Shown: one piece after another, positions 6,867-9,370 of the stretch | Layout: every line of letters begins with the position of its first letter | How positions within the stretch are numbered: the first letter of the stretch is position 1 | Source: Opitutales bacterium | GTDB taxonomy: Bacteria > Verrucomicrobiota > Verrucomicrobiia > Opitutales > JAFGAQ01 | Assembly (NCBI GenBank): GCA_028704125.1 | Contig: JAQVLM010000089.1 | Span: forward strand, 1-9,370 | DNA length: 9,370 nt | Reading direction: 5' to 3' | Notes under the pieces: model-generated | The model's database searches: none | Told to the model about the DNA's origin: nothing | Seen by the model: only the letters and a program-made list of their open reading frames with translations | Position numbers and translations under genes: made by a program

Positions 6867-7331
6867 CTATTTCATGGCGATGGCGAACTCCACGCTCATG
6901 ATCATCTGGCCGGCATCGTTGTCGATGCGCCCCTTCATGAAATGGAATCCGGCCTGAACGCGATCTGGTGTGACGGTGATCCGGATGTGATCGCCGGGCA
7001 GGGCCATGCGTTTGAAACGGGCATCGATGATGCGCGTGAGGATCGGTGTGCCGACCGCAGCATCCGAACCCTCCAATTCCTGTTTCATGGCCACATACAC
7101 TCCCGCGGATTGAAAGACGGATTCGCAGAGGATCACGCCTGGAGTGATCGGGTTGGACGGATAATGGCCCCGGTAAAGATCCATCTCAGGCTTGAGTGTC
7201 AGTCCGGTTACAATATGGGAGTCATCCATCTCAATGATCTCGTCCACAAAAAGGAAGGGATCGCGATGGGGAATGTAGTCTTTGACGCCTTTCACATTGG
7301 CAGGAATGGAATAGAATTGGCGCACAGTCAA
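6867..7331 (-). CDS. FabZ-like 3-hydroxyacyl-ACP dehydratase (hotdog fold)
   Basis: FabZ removes water from 3-hydroxyacyl-ACP to give trans-2-enoyl-ACP. At about 154 residues it is a single hotdog domain of standard length. IPHRDPFLFVDEI (20-32) is the FabZ N-terminal signature. YRGHYPSNPITPGVILCES (53-71) contains the catalytic H56 and E70. DARFKRMALPGDHI (103-116) matches the conserved NARFKRPVxPGD strand. All catalytic residues are present. No ATG fits; the candidates are TTG at 7331 and GTG at 7325, and neither has a visible Shine-Dalgarno, so the start is uncertain by two residues. It is the first gene of the leftward fabZ-fabI-oleA-oleB operon and stands back to back with the aminotransferase gene. 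It could be a paralogue specialised for this pathway, because no lpxA/lpxD or other fatty-acid-synthesis neighbours are here. Confidence 0.85.
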   Translation of the reverse strand: MTVRQFYSIPANVKGVKDYIPHRDPFLFVDEIIEMDDSHIVTGLTLKPEMDLYRGHYPSNPITPGVILCESVFQSAGVYVAMKQELEGSDAAVGTPILTRIIDARFKRMALPGDHIRITVTPDRVQAGFHFMKGRIDNDAGQMIMSVEFAIAMK

Positions 7332-7405
7332 GGCGTCTGAGCGGAGAGCGGATGAATGAAATCGGAGTTGTCATTCGGGGAGAGTCCTGCTCTTTTGATG
7401 CTAGT
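7332..7405. promoter_or_regulatory. Divergent promoter region between the lipid operon and the aminotransferase gene
   Basis: Only 74 bases separate the two divergent starts, so the promoter(s) of both units should lie here or overlap the gene ends. I see TTGTCA at 7368-7373 as a possible rightward -35, but no good -10 at the right spacing. GGAG at 7343-7346 stands five bases before an alternative ATG at 7352. No clear operator palindrome is visible. Confidence 0.3.
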
Positions 7406-8569
7406 ATGTCAGTTCCACTTCTGAATCTTGCTGAACACAACCGTCCATATCAGGATCGCATGCGCGAAGCCTTCGATCGATTCCTTGCATCGGGGCAGTA
7501 CATCGGGGGCGATCAGGTCACGCTTTTCGAGAAAGAGGTCGCATCCTACCTTGGGGTCAGCGAGTGCGTGGCGGTGAGTTCGGGAACCGATGCCTTGTTG
7601 TTGGCGTTGATGGCGCTGGATGTTGGGCCCGGGGATGAGGTGATTTGCCCATCTTTCACTTTTTTTGCAACGGCAGGGGTGGTGCACCGTTTGGGCGCGA
7701 AACCAGTGTTTGCGGAGATTCTGGAAGGCTCCTTTAACATGGATCCGGATGATATTGAGCATCGGATCACTCCGCGCACAAAGGGGATCATTCCAGTGCA
7801 TCTGTTTGGTCAGATGGCAAACATCGGGCGGATTCAGGCGATTGCGGACAAGCACGGCTTGTTTGTGGTCGAGGATGCGGCTCAGGCCATCGGCGCACGT
7901 TACAATGGCAAACATGCGGGCTCTTTCGGCGCATTCGGGGCGTTCAGTTTTTATCCGACCAAGAACCTTTCGGGTTTGGGTGATTCCGGGTTGGTGTCCA
8001 CCAACGATCCGAATCTGGCTGCGAAAGCGCGCATCTTGCGGGTGCATGGCATGGACCCCGTGTATTACCATTCCCATGTGGGAGGCAATTTCCGCTTTGA
8101 TCCGATTCAGGGGGCGTTGTTGCGGATCAAGCTTCCGGATCTGGATGCCTCCATCGAGCTGAGGCAGGAGCGCGCGGCACGTTACGTGAGCCGCTTGGGA
8201 AACCACCCGGCGGTTGCTCTGAGTTGTGAGGATGCTGCGGGCAAGAAGCTGATTCTGCCGGAGACCAGTCCGGGCAACGCGCATACCTTCAACCAGTTCA
8301 CGATCCGCGTGCGAGGCGAGGGTGCGAGGGACCGTTTGGTCGCGCAGCTCAAATCGGCCGGCATCGGGCACGGGATTTACTATCCCCTCGGATTGCACCA
8401 GCAGGAATGCTTCCGCTGCCACACCGGTGGGTCCGTTTCGCTTCCGATAACCGAAGCGGCCTGTCGTGAAGTGCTGAGTATCCCGATTGTCCCGGAGATC
8501 AAACTGGAGCAAATCGACGAGGTGTGTGACCGCATCATCGGATTTCTGGATGGCGGCGATGCTGCCTGA
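7406..8569 (+). CDS. DegT/DnrJ/EryC1-family PLP-dependent (sugar) aminotransferase
   Basis: Members transfer an amino group, usually from glutamate, to a keto-sugar nucleotide, making amino sugars for surface polysaccharides or antibiotics. The product has 387 residues. VPLLNLAEHN (3-12) is the family start. SSGTDALLLAL (58-68) binds the PLP phosphate, EDAAQAIGA (156-164) gives D157 against the pyridine nitrogen, and SFYPTKNLSGLGDSG (181-195) carries the PLP lysine K186. FNQFTIRV (295-302) and GIYYPLGLHQQ (323-333) resemble the WbpE-like branch, acting on 3-keto sugars, though I cannot fix the substrate. The ATG at 7406 is preferred because it places VPLL at the usual position. An in-frame ATG at 7352, with GGAG five bases before it, would add 18 residues that resemble nothing in the family. 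No other sugar-nucleotide gene is in the window. recN follows after 27 bases, probably in the same transcript. Confidence 0.9.
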   Translation: MSVPLLNLAEHNRPYQDRMREAFDRFLASGQYIGGDQVTLFEKEVASYLGVSECVAVSSGTDALLLALMALDVGPGDEVICPSFTFFATAGVVHRLGAKPVFAEILEGSFNMDPDDIEHRITPRTKGIIPVHLFGQMANIGRIQAIADKHGLFVVEDAAQAIGARYNGKHAGSFGAFGAFSFYPTKNLSGLGDSGLVSTNDPNLAAKARILRVHGMDPVYYHSHVGGNFRFDPIQGALLRIKLPDLDASIELRQERAARYVSRLGNHPAVALSCEDAAGKKLILPETSPGNAHTFNQFTIRVRGEGARDRLVAQLKSAGIGHGIYYPLGLHQQECFRCHTGGSVSLPITEAACREVLSIPIVPEIKLEQIDEVCDRIIGFLDGGDAA

Positions 8570-8596
8570 TACGGGGAATTTTCTAAGGGACTGACC

Positions 8597-9370
8597 ATGA
8601 TTCAATACCTGAGCATCAAGGATCTCGCCCTGATTGATCAGGTGACGCTTGAATTCGACAAGGGTCTCACGGTCATCACCGGAGAAACCGGTGCCGGCAA
8701 GAGCATTCTGCTCGGGGCTTTGGCGATCCTCTCCGGAGCCCGGGTGGATCGCACGGTGATCCGGCATGCTCAGGATCAATGCGAGGTGGAGGCGGCGATC
8801 CTGATTGAGGACGATGTGCTGCTCAATGAAAAGTTGGCCTCCCTCAATTTGCCCTTGTGCGAGGATAATTGCCTGCTGATTTCGCGTTCGCTGCACCGAT
8901 CCAAGGTGCCCCGCATTCAGGTGAACGGGGCGATGACGACCCTCGCCAATTTGGCGGAGATTGGTGAATACTGGATCGACTTCCATGGACCGGGTGAACC
9001 CCAGAAGCTCTTCAAAGAAAAGTTCCAGCTCGAGATTCTGGATTTGTTTGGGCGTTGTGATGCCGATCGCGAAGCCTATCGCACATCCTATTTGGAGTGG
9101 AGACGGGTGTTGCGTGAGCTCGAATCGGTAAAGGAGGAAAAACAACTCAGTCCGGATGAGATGCATTTTCTGCAAACGCAGATTGCCCGGATCGATGAGG
9201 TGGATCCATCCGATGAATCCATTGAGAAGCTCGAAAGCGATTTCCGCCGCATATCCGGCTCGGAGGAGATGATCCGCGGGTTTTCGCGTATTCAGGAAAT
9301 CTTGAATGGAGAGGGAGGCGTGGCTGCGCAGCTTGCGCAGGCGATACAACAGATGGGCGTGGTTGCCGGC
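8597..9370 (+). CDS. recN: DNA repair protein RecN, N-terminal part; 3' end outside window
   Basis: RecN is an SMC-like ATPase that acts at double-strand breaks in recombinational repair. The first 258 residues are visible, of about 550 usual. MIQYLSIKDLALI (1-13) is the typical start. Walker A is GETGAGKS (29-36), followed by ILLGAL. FHGPGEPQKL (129-138) sits where most RecN have HGQHEHQ; here the Gln-His-Glu-His part is replaced. From about 155 onward the sequence becomes charged and heptad-rich (EWRRVLRELESVKEEKQ, 167-183), the beginning of the coiled-coil arm, and EMHFLQTQIARIDE (188-201) corresponds to the conserved stretch before it continues. Walker B and the second half of the ATPase lie beyond the right edge. 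The ATG is preceded by AAGGGA six bases upstream, one of the better ribosome sites here. The gene lies 27 bases after the aminotransferase stop. Confidence 0.92.
   Translation, partial: MIQYLSIKDLALIDQVTLEFDKGLTVITGETGAGKSILLGALAILSGARVDRTVIRHAQDQCEVEAAILIEDDVLLNEKLASLNLPLCEDNCLLISRSLHRSKVPRIQVNGAMTTLANLAEIGEYWIDFHGPGEPQKLFKEKFQLEILDLFGRCDADREAYRTSYLEWRRVLRELESVKEEKQLSPDEMHFLQTQIARIDEVDPSDESIEKLESDFRRISGSEEMIRGFSRIQEILNGEGGVAAQLAQAIQQMGVVAG

Noticed and set aside
7409..9349. Open frame of 646 codons on the minus strand
   Set aside because: It lies wholly antisense to the aminotransferase and recN, which both carry clear family motifs. Its translation shows no domain, and long antisense frames are common at this GC.

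Overview
This window looks like chromosomal DNA from a Gram-negative bacterium. Moderately high GC, few clear Shine-Dalgarno sequences, an ER/archaeal-type signal peptidase homologue and olefin-type (Ole) lipid genes together would fit the PVC group, perhaps Verrucomicrobiota. That placement is an inference and no marker gene here settles it. I see no mobile element, CRISPR array, tRNA or rRNA.

Left part (1-2861). The 3' end of a long-chain acyl-CoA synthetase gene runs rightwards off the left edge. It converges on a leftward pair: homoserine dehydrogenase (hom) followed after 19 bases by a class I SAM-dependent methyltransferase of unknown substrate. Hom makes homoserine, the branch point to threonine and methionine.

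Middle (2862-4000). A gene-free stretch of about 500 bases holds several inverted repeats. It separates hom from a divergent small signal-peptidase-like gene with a Ser-His (S26B-type) active site. That gene ends at a strong hairpin terminator lying between it and the next, convergent operon.

Lipid operon (7331 down to 4001, minus strand). Four tightly spaced genes read in the order FabZ-like dehydratase, FabI-like enoyl-ACP reductase, OleA, OleB. OleA joins two acyl chains head to head into a 2-alkyl-3-ketoacid. OleB is a haloalkane-dehalogenase-fold beta-lactone decarboxylase that releases the long-chain olefin. The two genes expected between them in the pathway, oleC (beta-lactone synthetase) and oleD (2-alkyl-3-ketoacid reductase), are not in the window. 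Two type II fatty-acid-synthesis-type enzymes stand in the operon instead. This is the most interesting arrangement in the window.

Right part (7406-9370). Diverging from the lipid operon is a DegT/DnrJ/EryC1-family PLP aminotransferase, of the type that makes amino sugars. It is followed after 27 bases by the start of the DNA repair gene recN, which runs off the right edge.
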